Assembly (NCBI GenBank): GCA_913041095.1 | Contig: CAJWIB010000061.1 | Location: 1-10,814, forward strand | Reading direction: 5' to 3' | Origin: an uncultured Rhodospirillaceae bacterium | GTDB taxonomy: Bacteria; Pseudomonadota; Alphaproteobacteria; Rhodospirillales; UBA2165 | DNA: 10,814 bases | Shown here: positions 1 to 7,205 of the stretch, in pieces | Layout of the letters: every line of letters starts with the position of its first letter | Position numbering within the stretch: the first letter of the stretch is position 1 | Position numbers and translations under genes: made by a program | The notes under the pieces: generated by a model | The model's database searches: none | Told to the model about the DNA's origin: nothing | What the model saw: only the letters and a program-made list of their open reading frames with translations

Positions 1-992
1 AAAGCCGCATCTTTCTCAACATTTTGGCGGTATTCTTTAAGTGTGGTGGCGCCGACGCAATGCAGCTCGCCGCGAGCCAATGCGGGTTTGAGCAAATTAG
101 ACGCATCCATTGCACCTTCAGCAGCACCGGTGCCAACCAGCGTATGCATTTCATCGATAAACAGGATCACTTCACCAGCGGCTTCGGTCACTTCGGTGAG
201 CACGGCTTTGAGACGTTCTTCAAATTCACCGCGGAACTTCGCGCCGGCGAGTAACGCGCCCAAATCCAGCACCATTAATTGTTTGCTGAGCAGCGCTTCC
301 GGCACATCGCCATTAACGATCCGCAAAGCTAGACCTTCGACGATGGCAGTCTTACCCACCCCCGGCTCTCCGATCAGTACAGGATTGTTTTTGGTCCGGC
401 GCGACAGTACTTGAATGGTGCGGCGGATTTCCTCATCACGGCCAATCACCGGATCGAGTTTACCTTCGCGCGCATCCGCCGTCAGGTCTTGAGCGTATTT
501 ATTTAGCGCATCATAACCATCTTCAGCGGTGGCAGAATGGGCTTTCCGGCCTTTGCGCATATCCTCTATCGCGATGTTAATATTTTGTGGCGTGACGCCA
601 TTGGCTGTTAGAATTTTATGGGAGGGGGTATCAGAGGTAAGAGCCAAGGCCAGTAGTAAACGCTCCGCCGTAACATAGCTGTCACCGGCTTTTTCAGCAA
701 TTTCCTCGGCCTGGCCTAAGACTTTGGCGAGCTCGGTTGAAATATAAACCTGGCCGGCACCCGAACCTTGAACTTCCGGCACCCGTTTAAGCTCAGCTAA
801 AACATCTTCGAAGGCCGGTTTGGCATTGCCCCCAGCGGCCTGAATCAGACCGGCCGCCATGCCTTCTTTGTCTTCCAATAAAACTTTCAAGATATGCTCC
901 GGCGATAGCTGCTGATGGCCAGATCGGGCTGCTAAACTTTGCGCCGACTGAATAAAGCCCCGTGAGCGCTCAGTATAATTCTCGAATTCCAT
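1..992 (-). CDS. clpB: ATP-dependent chaperone/disaggregase ClpB, N-terminal part (3' end beyond window)
   Basis: ClpB is the cytosolic Hsp100 AAA+ hexamer that, with DnaK, pulls polypeptides out of aggregates after heat stress. Translating the minus strand from the ATG at 992-990 gives 330 open residues running off the left edge. Residues 1-145 are the Clp N-domain (two Clp_N repeats). The first AAA+ module follows, with Walker A GEPGVGKT at 208-215 and Walker B ILFIDE at 276-281. The pore loop GAKFRGEFEERLK starts at residue 250, so the pore aromatic is Phe253 where the E. coli protein has Tyr. The GATTLKEYR stretch near residue 314 is also typical. Motif positions fall within two residues of E. 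coli ClpB, which supports this start. A GAAAGG ribosome site lies about 9 bases before the ATG. The M-domain coiled coil and second AAA+ module must lie outside the window. A heat-shock-type promoter sits about 100 bases upstream. ClpA and ClpC were considered, but the spacing of the N-domain and the KFRGEFEERLK context fit ClpB best. Confidence 0.97.
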   Translation of the reverse strand, partial: MEFENYTERSRGFIQSAQSLAARSGHQQLSPEHILKVLLEDKEGMAAGLIQAAGGNAKPAFEDVLAELKRVPEVQGSGAGQVYISTELAKVLGQAEEIAEKAGDSYVTAERLLLALALTSDTPSHKILTANGVTPQNINIAIEDMRKGRKAHSATAEDGYDALNKYAQDLTADAREGKLDPVIGRDEEIRRTIQVLSRRTKNNPVLIGEPGVGKTAIVEGLALRIVNGDVPEALLSKQLMVLDLGALLAGAKFRGEFEERLKAVLTEVTEAAGEVILFIDEMHTLVGTGAAEGAMDASNLLKPALARGELHCVGATTLKEYRQNVEKDAA

Positions 993-1088
993 GCTCAATT
1001 ACCTTTCTAGTGACAGGGTATCATGCTCCTAAAGTTATGGCCGCAGTCAACCCCTCAAAGGATGAGTAGTCTTTGTTTTCGTTATCTA

Positions 1089-1116
1089 ATATGGGCCAAA
1101 TGATGCTAGCCGCAAG
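1089..1116 (-). promoter_or_regulatory. candidate sigma-32 (RpoH) heat-shock promoter of clpB
   Basis: On the minus strand a CTTGCG -35 element (1116-1111) is separated by 14 bases from a GCCCATAT -10 element (1096-1089). The sigma-32 consensus is CTTGAA, 13-15 bases, CCCCATNT. The match covers the invariant CTTG and seven of eight -10 positions, at ideal spacing. Transcription would start near 1082, leaving a leader of about 90 bases before the clpB ATG. clpB is a classic RpoH regulon member, so position and identity agree. The match is by eye; no scan of the genome background was possible. Confidence 0.7.
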
Positions 1117-1190
1117 AGGTTAAAAAGGATACCAATGTTTACCCAAAAACAAAATGACAATGTGAGAGTAAAATTTACGGATAGGAATAC

Positions 1191-1958
1191 ATGAATACGG
1201 TTGAAGGCATTTACCGCTATCCCATTAAAGGTCTATCTGGTGAGAACATGACAAGCGTGGTTCTTAACGCCGGGGAAGTCATTCCCGGTGACCGTGAATA
1301 TGCCTTTGCCCGGGCAGGTGTGCAATTTGATCCGGACAAGCCAGAATATTTACAAAAAACAAATTTTTTGGCCTTAGTGCAGGATGAAAAACTGGCTGGA
1401 TTTGAAACCCGGTTCGATCCAGCATCAAAGATGTTGTCGATTTTCCAAAACAGTAAACTGATAATGGAAACGGATTTGGCTAATCCTGCTGATTGCATGG
1501 AGGCGGTTAAATTTTTTCGAGAATATTTAGATATGCCGACGGATAAATCACCTCATATTGTACGCGCGACCGGTGGCACAATTGGACATTCATTCTCAGA
1601 TGTTCCGTTTAAGGCAATTTCGCTCATTAACTTGTCTTCGATCAGAGATTTTGGTGGCAAAATTGACGCCGACATCAACCCCCTGAGATTTCGCGGCAAT
1701 ATTAATTTTGAAGGCGATGTTCCCTGGGTTGAATTTGACTGGATTGATCGGGAAATAAGAATTGGCAATGTCATTATGCGCGCCGTTAAACGAACAGAGC
1801 GATGTGCAGCAACGACTGTAAATCCGGCTACGGCTGAGCGCGATATTAATATTCTGAAAGAACTTCGGCGGAATTATGGCCATATGGACCTGGGTATTTA
1901 CGCCGAAGTTCTTGAAGGCGGCAAAATTAAGTGCGGTGATGAGGTTCAATTAATTTAG
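1191..1958 (+). CDS. MOSC-domain protein with beta-barrel N-terminal domain (YcbX/mARC-like)
   Basis: MOSC proteins carry a molybdenum-cofactor- or sulfur-binding domain. The best-known members (mARC, YcbX, YiiM) reduce N-hydroxylated compounds. Residues 1 to about 110 resemble the MOSC N-terminal barrel, beginning with the typical YPIKGLSGE at 10-18. The MOSC domain follows, with a conserved RFRGNI segment at 166-171 and the RCAATTVNPATAERD motif at 204-218. Cys205 occupies the place of the Mo-ligand Cys of mARC (RCxxTTVDP). At 255 residues it lacks the C-terminal 2Fe-2S ferredoxin domain of E. coli YcbX, so it would need a separate electron donor. The ATG at 1191 has an AGGAA ribosome site five bases earlier (1183-1187), which sets the start. 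It is divergent from clpB and runs tail to tail into the DUF4167 gene with only 6 bases between stops. It looks inserted between clpB and DUF4167, which are direct neighbours on one strand in many alphaproteobacteria. The substrate is unknown. Confidence 0.88.
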   Translation: MNTVEGIYRYPIKGLSGENMTSVVLNAGEVIPGDREYAFARAGVQFDPDKPEYLQKTNFLALVQDEKLAGFETRFDPASKMLSIFQNSKLIMETDLANPADCMEAVKFFREYLDMPTDKSPHIVRATGGTIGHSFSDVPFKAISLINLSSIRDFGGKIDADINPLRFRGNINFEGDVPWVEFDWIDREIRIGNVIMRAVKRTERCAATTVNPATAERDINILKELRRNYGHMDLGIYAEVLEGGKIKCGDEVQLI

Positions 1959-1964
1959 CGGAGC

Positions 1965-2537
1965 TCAAGCAGACATTGGTTCCTGGGGTTTTTGTAGGTC
2001 TTCGCTTTCTTGCAGCTCCTGAGATTCTTGAGGTTCAGGATCTTCAATTGAATTTCCGTGATTTACAACCGCCTCTGCTGCTGCTTCAACTTCGATTTTA
2101 ACAGTATCGGCAATTTCAGGCTGTATTTCAGTGATTTCTTCCGGTGATGTCTCTTCTGAAGGTTTGTCTTCGCCACCGGCATTCTGTTGTTGATTGCGGT
2201 TGTTATCCTGGCCATTTCCCCGGTTGTGGTTGCGGCGATTACGGTCACGATCTTTTTGATTAGTATCGCCGTCTTTAGTGCTGTCTTTTTGGCCATCGGC
2301 ATTGGCATGTAAAATGCGATAAAAATGCTCAGCGTGCTGGAAATAGTTCTCTGAAGAAATTCGATCATCGGCAGCGAGGGCATCACGGGCTAAAGTGAGA
2401 TATTTTTCATGGACCTGGCTGGCATTGCCACGAATACGGCCATCTGGGCCGCCGCTATCGTAATTGCTGTTTCTGTTGCCTTGTCTCTTACCGTTACCAC
2501 GTCCACGAGAACGGCGGGAATTGGAAGTTTGTTTCAT
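1965..2537 (-). CDS. DUF4167 family protein (putative RNA-binding, RG/N-rich)
   Basis: This is a 190-residue basic-then-acidic protein. Residues 1-30 are rich in Arg, Gly, Asn and Ser (RRSRGRGNGKRQGNRNSN), as in nucleic-acid-binding tails. The DUF4167 signature follows at about 29-78: GPDGRIRGNASQVHEKY, LARDAL, and ENYFQHAEHFYRI. After it come a low-complexity Asn/Arg/Asp stretch (90-120) and a Glu/Pro/Gln-rich acidic tail with QES/QELQES-type repeats. Function is not established. The basic N-terminus and the habitual location next to prfA, prmC and clpB suggest a role in RNA or ribosome biology, which is inference. The ATG at 2537 is the first plausible start: the RG-rich segment begins directly after it and no better in-frame site lies upstream. 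Only a weak GAAG ribosome site is visible. It is on the same strand as prmC but 249 bases downstream, so it probably has its own promoter. Confidence 0.9.
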   Translation of the reverse strand: MKQTSNSRRSRGRGNGKRQGNRNSNYDSGGPDGRIRGNASQVHEKYLTLARDALAADDRISSENYFQHAEHFYRILHANADGQKDSTKDGDTNQKDRDRNRRNHNRGNGQDNNRNQQQNAGGEDKPSEETSPEEITEIQPEIADTVKIEVEAAAEAVVNHGNSIEDPEPQESQELQESEDLQKPQEPMSA

Positions 2538-2786
2538 GGTGTCATAACTTCACTGTTTTTTTAGCTGAATATGCTCCCATCCAAATGAACTGCTTCGATT
2601 TAATGCCCATTAAATTATTGATCTTATGATCATGGGCGGTGCTATCAGTTCTTTTCCGCGTTTGGGGAATTATGGCGACCGCTAAACTAAAACCATCCAA
2701 ATGGCGTTTGCAGCCCATCCGTTCCACTCAACCTAATGATCTTTACGAGGTTTTCAAACTATAATTTCACATTTTTTTTATGATTT
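2538..2786. other. intergenic region between prmC and DUF4167
   Basis: This 249-base AT-rich gap holds no gene I can support. It contains two adjacent inverted repeats (2598-2632), a T-run at 2772-2779, and short ORFs on both strands without family resemblance. A stem followed by a T-run in the minus direction, as expected for a terminator after prmC, was not found. The promoter of the DUF4167 gene probably lies here, but no convincing -35/-10 pair could be picked by eye. Confidence 0.6.
2598..2632. repeat. two adjacent inverted repeats, operator- or hairpin-like
   Basis: The first is ATTTAATG-CC-CATTAAAT (2598-2615), with perfect 8-base arms and a 2-base spacer. The second, 3 bases on, is TGATC-TTAT-GATCA (2619-2632), with perfect 5-base arms. 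They begin 61 bases before the DUF4167 start codon, in the position of a regulatory site for that gene. The first contains two TTAA half-sites 6 bases apart. The CtrA consensus needs 7, so it is not called a CtrA box. The binding protein is unknown. Confidence 0.55.
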
Positions 2787-3647
2787 TTAAACTGTTGCTA
2801 AGATGCAACGCTCTACATTTGCGATATCTCGGTGAATACTTTTTATCTTTAAGTTGTTTTTTAAAAAGATTCCTTTGATATCAGGTATTTGTCCCATACC
2901 ACATTCAACTGCCAGGAACCCATCCGGCGTCAAATGAGCGGAACATTGAGTTGCAATAAGATGGTATGCAGCTAGGCCATCAGCTCCGCCTGAGAGAGCC
3001 AGATGCGGTTCAAATTGATTTACATCCGGTTCCAACGCGGCAATCTCTGATTCGACAATATATGGCGGATTGCTGATGATGATATTAAAATTTCCGTTTA
3101 ACCCGGTCAGCCAATCACGTTGTTGAATAGTTACTCTGGAAACTAGGCCAAGTTGATTGGCATTGTCCCGCGCTATATCGCAGGTCTTTGGGTTGCTATC
3201 GACGCCTAGTCCCAAAGCATTTGGAAGTTCTGACAGCAATGCCAGTAAAAGGCATCCAGTACCGGTTCCAAGATCCAGTATTTTGAGGCTGGCGTTTTTA
3301 TCAGGGAGTTCGCCCAAAACCGCCTCAATTAAGGTTTCGCTGTCGGGCCGGGGAATTAAAGTCTCTCGGGAGACTTTAAAATTGAGGCTCCAAAATTCTT
3401 TTTGGCCGGTGATATAGGCAATCGGTTCACCGGATTTACGACGCGCAGCGAATTTGGACAATTTGGCCAATGATTTGACCGCTATATCATCTTCCGGGTA
3501 ACCAAGAATATGGGATTGATCAATGCCGGCTGCAAAACTCATTAACATGCGTGCCTCCAGCCGGGGTTCCTCGATACCAGCCGCCGCCAGTTCGCCACTC
3601 AGCTGTTGGTAAATCGCGCCAATAGTGTTGGTTGAGATGGCGGGCAC
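2787..3647 (-). CDS. prmC: peptide chain release factor N5-glutamine methyltransferase PrmC
   Basis: PrmC (HemK) transfers methyl from S-adenosylmethionine to the glutamine of the GGQ motif in RF1 and RF2, in the cytosol. The 286-residue product has the helical N-terminal domain (1 to about 75) that grips the release factor. Then come YITGQKEF (78-85), LIPRPDSE (97-104), the SAM-binding DLGTGTGC (125-132) and the catalytic NPPY (193-196) that holds the target Gln amide. Length and motif order are those of the family. The start is GTG at 3647-3645, two bases after the prfA stop. No Shine-Dalgarno sequence is evident, so translation is probably coupled to prfA. The neighbour prfA encodes its substrate, with the GGQ motif intact. 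It is the last gene of the tight minus-strand run. Confidence 0.96.
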   Translation of the reverse strand: MPAISTNTIGAIYQQLSGELAAAGIEEPRLEARMLMSFAAGIDQSHILGYPEDDIAVKSLAKLSKFAARRKSGEPIAYITGQKEFWSLNFKVSRETLIPRPDSETLIEAVLGELPDKNASLKILDLGTGTGCLLLALLSELPNALGLGVDSNPKTCDIARDNANQLGLVSRVTIQQRDWLTGLNGNFNIIISNPPYIVESEIAALEPDVNQFEPHLALSGGADGLAAYHLIATQCSAHLTPDGFLAVECGMGQIPDIKGIFLKNNLKIKSIHRDIANVERCILATV

Positions 3648-3649
3648 GG

Positions 3650-4723
3650 TTAGGTGATTTCGGCAAGTCGCGCTGCCTGGTCTTCCGTTGCCAGCGCATT
3701 GAACACTTCGTCCAGATCGCCCTCCATCGCCCGGTCCAATTTATAGAGCGTGAGATTAATGCGGTGATCAGTGATGCGGCCTTGCGGAAAATTATAAGTG
3801 CGGATGCGTTCCGAGCGGTCACCCGAGCCGACTTGATTTTTACGATCCGCTGCTCGGGCGGCATCTTTTTCAGCACGCTCCGTTTCATACAGCTTAGCGC
3901 GCAGCATTTTCATCGCCTGGGCGCGGTTTTTGTGCTGCGATTTACCATCCTGGCACTGGACAACAATATTGGTCGGCAAATGAGTGATCCGAATGGCGCT
4001 ATCGGTTTTATTGACATGCTGGCCACCGGCCCCCTGCGCCCGGTAGGTGTCGATACGCAGGTCTTTCTGATTAATATAAACGTCAACTTCTTCGGCTTCA
4101 GGCAGCACCGCGACCGTGGCCGCTGAGGTATGAACGCGGCCCTGTGATTCTGTTTCCGGGACCCGCTGAACGCGGTGAACGCCAGATTCGAACTTAAGCT
4201 TAGCAAAAACCCCTTTACCGGTGATGTTGGCAGACGCTTCTTTATAGCCACCAATACCCGTTTCATTGATGTCGATCGGCTCAAACTTCCATTTGTGCTG
4301 TTCGGCATATCGCTGATACATACGGAACAAATCTGCGGCAAACAGGGCAGCTTCGTCCCCACCGGTACCGGCGCGGACTTCGAGAATGGCATTTTTTTCA
4401 TCTGCCTCATCTTTGGGCAAAAGCAAAAGCTGTATTTCCCGCTCTTTTTTCAGAATTTTTTGTTTGAGCTCGTGGAATTCCTCTTCCGCCATGGTGCGCA
4501 TTTCACCAACGGTATCAGAGTCGGTGATTAAATCGGCTAAGTCCTGAATTTCCGCTTCCATGGCGCGGAATTCTTCAACACCTTTAACGACTTCGGTTAG
4601 TTCCGCAAATTCCTTGGCAATACGTTGCAGTTCCTGGCTATCCATATCGGTTTGAGTGGCCATGGTGTCGCGCAATTCATCATGCCGCGCAACCACGCGA
4701 TTGAGTTTTTCGGCAATGCTCAT
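3650..4723 (-). CDS. prfA: peptide chain release factor 1 (RF1)
   Basis: RF1 reads UAA and UAG in the ribosomal A site and triggers peptidyl-tRNA hydrolysis. The product has 357 residues, the normal length. Domain 1 is a coiled helical region (1 to about 110). The codon-recognition loop reads HRVQRVPETESQGRVHTS, with the RF1-type P-x-T tripeptide as Pro189-Glu-Thr191; RF2 would have SPF. The peptidyl-transferase motif GAGGQHVNKT has GGQ at 233-235, Gln235 being the PrmC target. The ATG at 4723-4721 is three bases after the stop of the upstream hemA-family gene, so translation is likely coupled. Nothing looks degenerate. Confidence 0.97.
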   Translation of the reverse strand: MSIAEKLNRVVARHDELRDTMATQTDMDSQELQRIAKEFAELTEVVKGVEEFRAMEAEIQDLADLITDSDTVGEMRTMAEEEFHELKQKILKKEREIQLLLLPKDEADEKNAILEVRAGTGGDEAALFAADLFRMYQRYAEQHKWKFEPIDINETGIGGYKEASANITGKGVFAKLKFESGVHRVQRVPETESQGRVHTSAATVAVLPEAEEVDVYINQKDLRIDTYRAQGAGGQHVNKTDSAIRITHLPTNIVVQCQDGKSQHKNRAQAMKMLRAKLYETERAEKDAARAADRKNQVGSGDRSERIRTYNFPQGRITDHRINLTLYKLDRAMEGDLDEVFNALATEDQAARLAEIT

Positions 4724-4726
4724 TGG

Positions 4727-5959
4727 TTAGGTGTCTCTTGAATTTTTTGGCAAGTCTTTGAGACGATTCAGCAGCAATCGGGTCGCCTTTTCAGCATCAC
4801 CACCAGCTTCATCTAAAGCTGCGCGACGAAGGCTTTCGATATTATCTGAGGTATCGGCTTGATGTAATTCTCCGGGCTCGCCAGACTCAACTGATTGGGA
4901 GGCATCAAATATGGCCGCTTCGTCATCGATAATCTGCCACGCCGTCTCGGCTTCCTGGGCACGTGAGGCGCGGCCTACCCGAGTGACCCGTTCCAAATCG
5001 TCGAGAGTATAGAGAAATACGTCTTCGAGAACTTCCACCGCGGGATCAATATCTCCCGGCACGCCGGTATCGATGACAAAGATCGGTTTGCGCCGCCGCG
5101 CTTTGGTGGCAGTTTTTAAGTTTTCCGCATCAAGGATATAACGCCTGGTATTCATTGAAGTTAGGATAGTATCTGCTTGGGTCAGGAGCTGCGCCAAATC
5201 CGCGAAAGCGCCGATATGACAGTTGAGATGATGGCCCAAGGTATCGGCGCGTTGATCCGAGGGATGAGTGACAATTAAATTGCCAAGTCCCGCCGAACGC
5301 ATACTGGAAGCCAGCATTTCTCCCATTTCCCCAGCCCCGATCAACAGGCCCGTCGAGTGCGCCAGATCGCCATGAAGGTCACGGGCAACTTGAACCGCTG
5401 CGGCAGCAATCGATACCGGCCGTTGATCAATTTCGGTTTCAAAGCAGATACGTTCCGCAGCTTTTTGTGATGAGGCGACTAGATTATTCAAATAGGCGCC
5501 AGTCATATTGTTGGTGTGGGCATGGCGGTGGGCGGAGCGCAATTGGCCGAGTAATTGAGTGTCGCCGATAACCAAGCTATCCAGCGCTGCTGCAACTGCA
5601 AATAGATGTTTGATCGCTTCCCGGCCACTTAGAGTATAAATTTGACTTTCAATTTCACTGCGGCTTTCACCGGCATGGGCAGCGAGCAGTTTTACAACCT
5701 CTTCGGCTGTGGTTGCCGGTGAATTCGACGGCGCCGCGATGACAATCTCCGTGATATCGATGGTCGAAAAAATAATCGCTTCATTAAAACCAGCATCGCG
5801 CAGGCGGTTATAAAAGGACGGTAATACTGTTTCAGAAATAAACAATCGATCACGCAGCAGCATCGTTGACGACCGGTGGTTGGCACCGACAATGACAAGC
5901 GATCCTTCTAACTGATCCGGTTTTATTTTCTGATCGATCATAGCATTTCTGTTACTCAC
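4727..5959 (-). CDS. glutamyl-tRNA reductase family protein lacking the catalytic cysteine (probable pseudoenzyme)
   Basis: True glutamyl-tRNA reductase (HemA of the C5 pathway) reduces glutamyl-tRNA to glutamate-1-semialdehyde for haem synthesis. This 410-residue protein has the fold markers: VGANHRSS (24-31), HLF..AALDSLVIGDTQLLGQ (118-138), the Rossmann glycines GAGEMGE (208-214), VIDTGVPGDIDP (295-306) and LYTLDDLERV (316-325). The catalytic motif STCNRTE is STIDITE at 65-71, so the nucleophilic Cys is Ile67 and the conserved Arg is Ile69. Other eroded motifs are GEPQ to GDTQ, the NADPH-side NRT to HPS (232-234), VPRD to VPGD (300-303), and the C-terminal NKLLHAPT region to LNRLKDLPKN. 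The frame is intact over its full length, so it is not a pseudogene. Start is GTG at 5959, one base after the hisS stop; an in-frame ATG at 5946 is the alternative. The order hemA-prfA-prmC matches enterobacteria. It may bind tRNA or have a regulatory or structural job; that is inference. No gene symbol is given because hemA means ALA synthase in this class. Confidence 0.88.
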   Translation of the reverse strand: MSNRNAMIDQKIKPDQLEGSLVIVGANHRSSTMLLRDRLFISETVLPSFYNRLRDAGFNEAIIFSTIDITEIVIAAPSNSPATTAEEVVKLLAAHAGESRSEIESQIYTLSGREAIKHLFAVAAALDSLVIGDTQLLGQLRSAHRHAHTNNMTGAYLNNLVASSQKAAERICFETEIDQRPVSIAAAAVQVARDLHGDLAHSTGLLIGAGEMGEMLASSMRSAGLGNLIVTHPSDQRADTLGHHLNCHIGAFADLAQLLTQADTILTSMNTRRYILDAENLKTATKARRRKPIFVIDTGVPGDIDPAVEVLEDVFLYTLDDLERVTRVGRASRAQEAETAWQIIDDEAAIFDASQSVESGEPGELHQADTSDNIESLRRAALDEAGGDAEKATRLLLNRLKDLPKNSRDT

Positions 5960-5960
5960 C

Positions 5961-7205
5961 CTACTTATAAAGTGCTAAGTGATCTTCCAATGTTTCCAAT
6001 GATACTTCTTTTTGCTCACCGGAATCCATATTTCTCAGGGTGCCGACATTTCGCGTTAATTCATCTTCGCCTAATAGGACGGCAGCTACGGCATTTAGCC
6101 GATTGGCCCGCTTCATCCGCTTTTTGAGATTACCGGAATAGCCGAGATCAACCCGATAGCCTTTTTTACGCAGCATTTCGGTAACCACCATGGCTTCGCT
6201 CTCGGCTTTGCCGCCAACCGGAATTACGGCAATAGGACGCTTGGCTTCGGCGCCGTCATCCAGCAGAAGCGACAAGCGTTCGACACCTGCAGCCCAGCCG
6301 ATACCCGGTGTTTCCGGTCCGCCCATCTGGCCGACGAGCCCGTCATACCGCCCGCCCGCCAGCACCGTGCCTTGCGCGCCGAGATCACTGGTCTTGAACT
6401 CAAACGCAGTGTGGCAGTAATAATCGAGGCCCCGCACAAGATTTGTATTATGTTCAAAAACAATACCCAGCTTGGTTAAGCCTTCACAAAGGTCTTCAAA
6501 AAAACTTTGCGAAGCCTCATTTAGGTTATCCTGGAGACGCGGTGCATCAACAACAACCGCCTGATCACCCTCGTCTTTGGAATCGAGAATGCGCATTGGA
6601 TTGCGGTCCAGCCGTTCCAGGCTGTCTTTTGATAGTTTATCTTGATGATCGGAGAGATACTTTACCAGCTCATCGCAATAAGCGCTGCGACTATCGGTAT
6701 CACCGAGGCTGTTAAGCTCAAGCTTAATATAGTCTTTAAGACCAAGCTCTTCCAGAAAAGTCTGGGCAATTGAAATGGTTTCAATATCGGCTTGTGGTGT
6801 GGCAACTCCCAAAATCTCGACACCAACTTGGCGAAACTGGCGACGGCGGCCTTTTTGCGGGCGTTCATAGCGAAACATAGGTCCACGATAAAAAAGTTTG
6901 AGCGGTAAATTCTGCTGTAACCCATTCGATATAAACGCGCGCGCTACACCGGCAGTGCCCTCGGGCCGGAGCGTGATTTGATCGCCACCCTTATCTTCAA
7001 AGGTATACATCTCCTTGGTTACAATGTCGGATGTATCGCCCAGGGTGCGGCTGAAAACCTCGGTAAACTCGAAAATTGGCGTGGTGATTTCGCCAAAACC
7101 ATAGCGCTCGGCGACCTCAAATGCGGTTTCTTCGACGCGCCGGTAGAGACGGCCCTCTTCAGGTAGAATATCTTGCGTGCCGCGAACTGGATTTAACGAA
7201 GTCAT
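5961..7205 (-). CDS. hisS: histidine--tRNA ligase
   Basis: This class II synthetase charges tRNA-His in the cytosol as a homodimer. The 414-residue product starts with the family's NPVRGTQDILPEE (5-17). It shows the motif 1 region (TTPIFEFTEVFSRTLGDTSD, 41-60), TLRPEGTAGVARA (78-90) and motif 2 FRYERPQKGRRRQFRQ (111-126). The histidine-binding LVRGLDYY (256-263, catalytic Arg258) and AGGRYDGL (283-290) follow, then motif 3 GIGWAAGVERL (301-311). The C-terminal anticodon-binding domain spans about 322-414. All key residues are present. The ATG at 7205-7203 has a weak GGAAC ribosome site about 10 bases earlier. The stop is one base before the GTG of the hemA-family gene, making hisS the first gene of a four-gene run. 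No T-box or attenuator was seen in the 7206-7346 leader. Confidence 0.97.
   Translation of the reverse strand: MTSLNPVRGTQDILPEEGRLYRRVEETAFEVAERYGFGEITTPIFEFTEVFSRTLGDTSDIVTKEMYTFEDKGGDQITLRPEGTAGVARAFISNGLQQNLPLKLFYRGPMFRYERPQKGRRRQFRQVGVEILGVATPQADIETISIAQTFLEELGLKDYIKLELNSLGDTDSRSAYCDELVKYLSDHQDKLSKDSLERLDRNPMRILDSKDEGDQAVVVDAPRLQDNLNEASQSFFEDLCEGLTKLGIVFEHNTNLVRGLDYYCHTAFEFKTSDLGAQGTVLAGGRYDGLVGQMGGPETPGIGWAAGVERLSLLLDDGAEAKRPIAVIPVGGKAESEAMVVTEMLRKKGYRVDLGYSGNLKKRMKRANRLNAVAAVLLGEDELTRNVGTLRNMDSGEQKEVSLETLEDHLALYK

Noticed and set aside
24..414. Two plus-strand open frames opposite clpB
   Set aside because: They are antisense shadows of the ClpB coding region, which has clear AAA+ motifs.
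2598..2615. CtrA box reading of the TTAA...TTAA pair
   Set aside because: The half-sites are 6 bases apart; the CtrA consensus needs 7.
2542..2727. Minus-strand 61-codon open frame with GTG start between prmC and DUF4167
   Set aside because: No family resemblance, and it overlaps the two inverted repeats, which suggests non-coding regulatory DNA.
2674..2766. Plus-strand ORF of about 30 codons starting MATAKLKPSK
   Set aside because: Short, with a GGGGA only three bases from the ATG and no recognised relatives; chance is the simpler reading.
4727..5959. Calling the gene a working glutamyl-tRNA reductase or a frameshifted pseudogene
   Set aside because: The catalytic Cys and Arg are absent, against activity. 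The frame is unbroken and the gene is packed in an operon, against a simple pseudogene.
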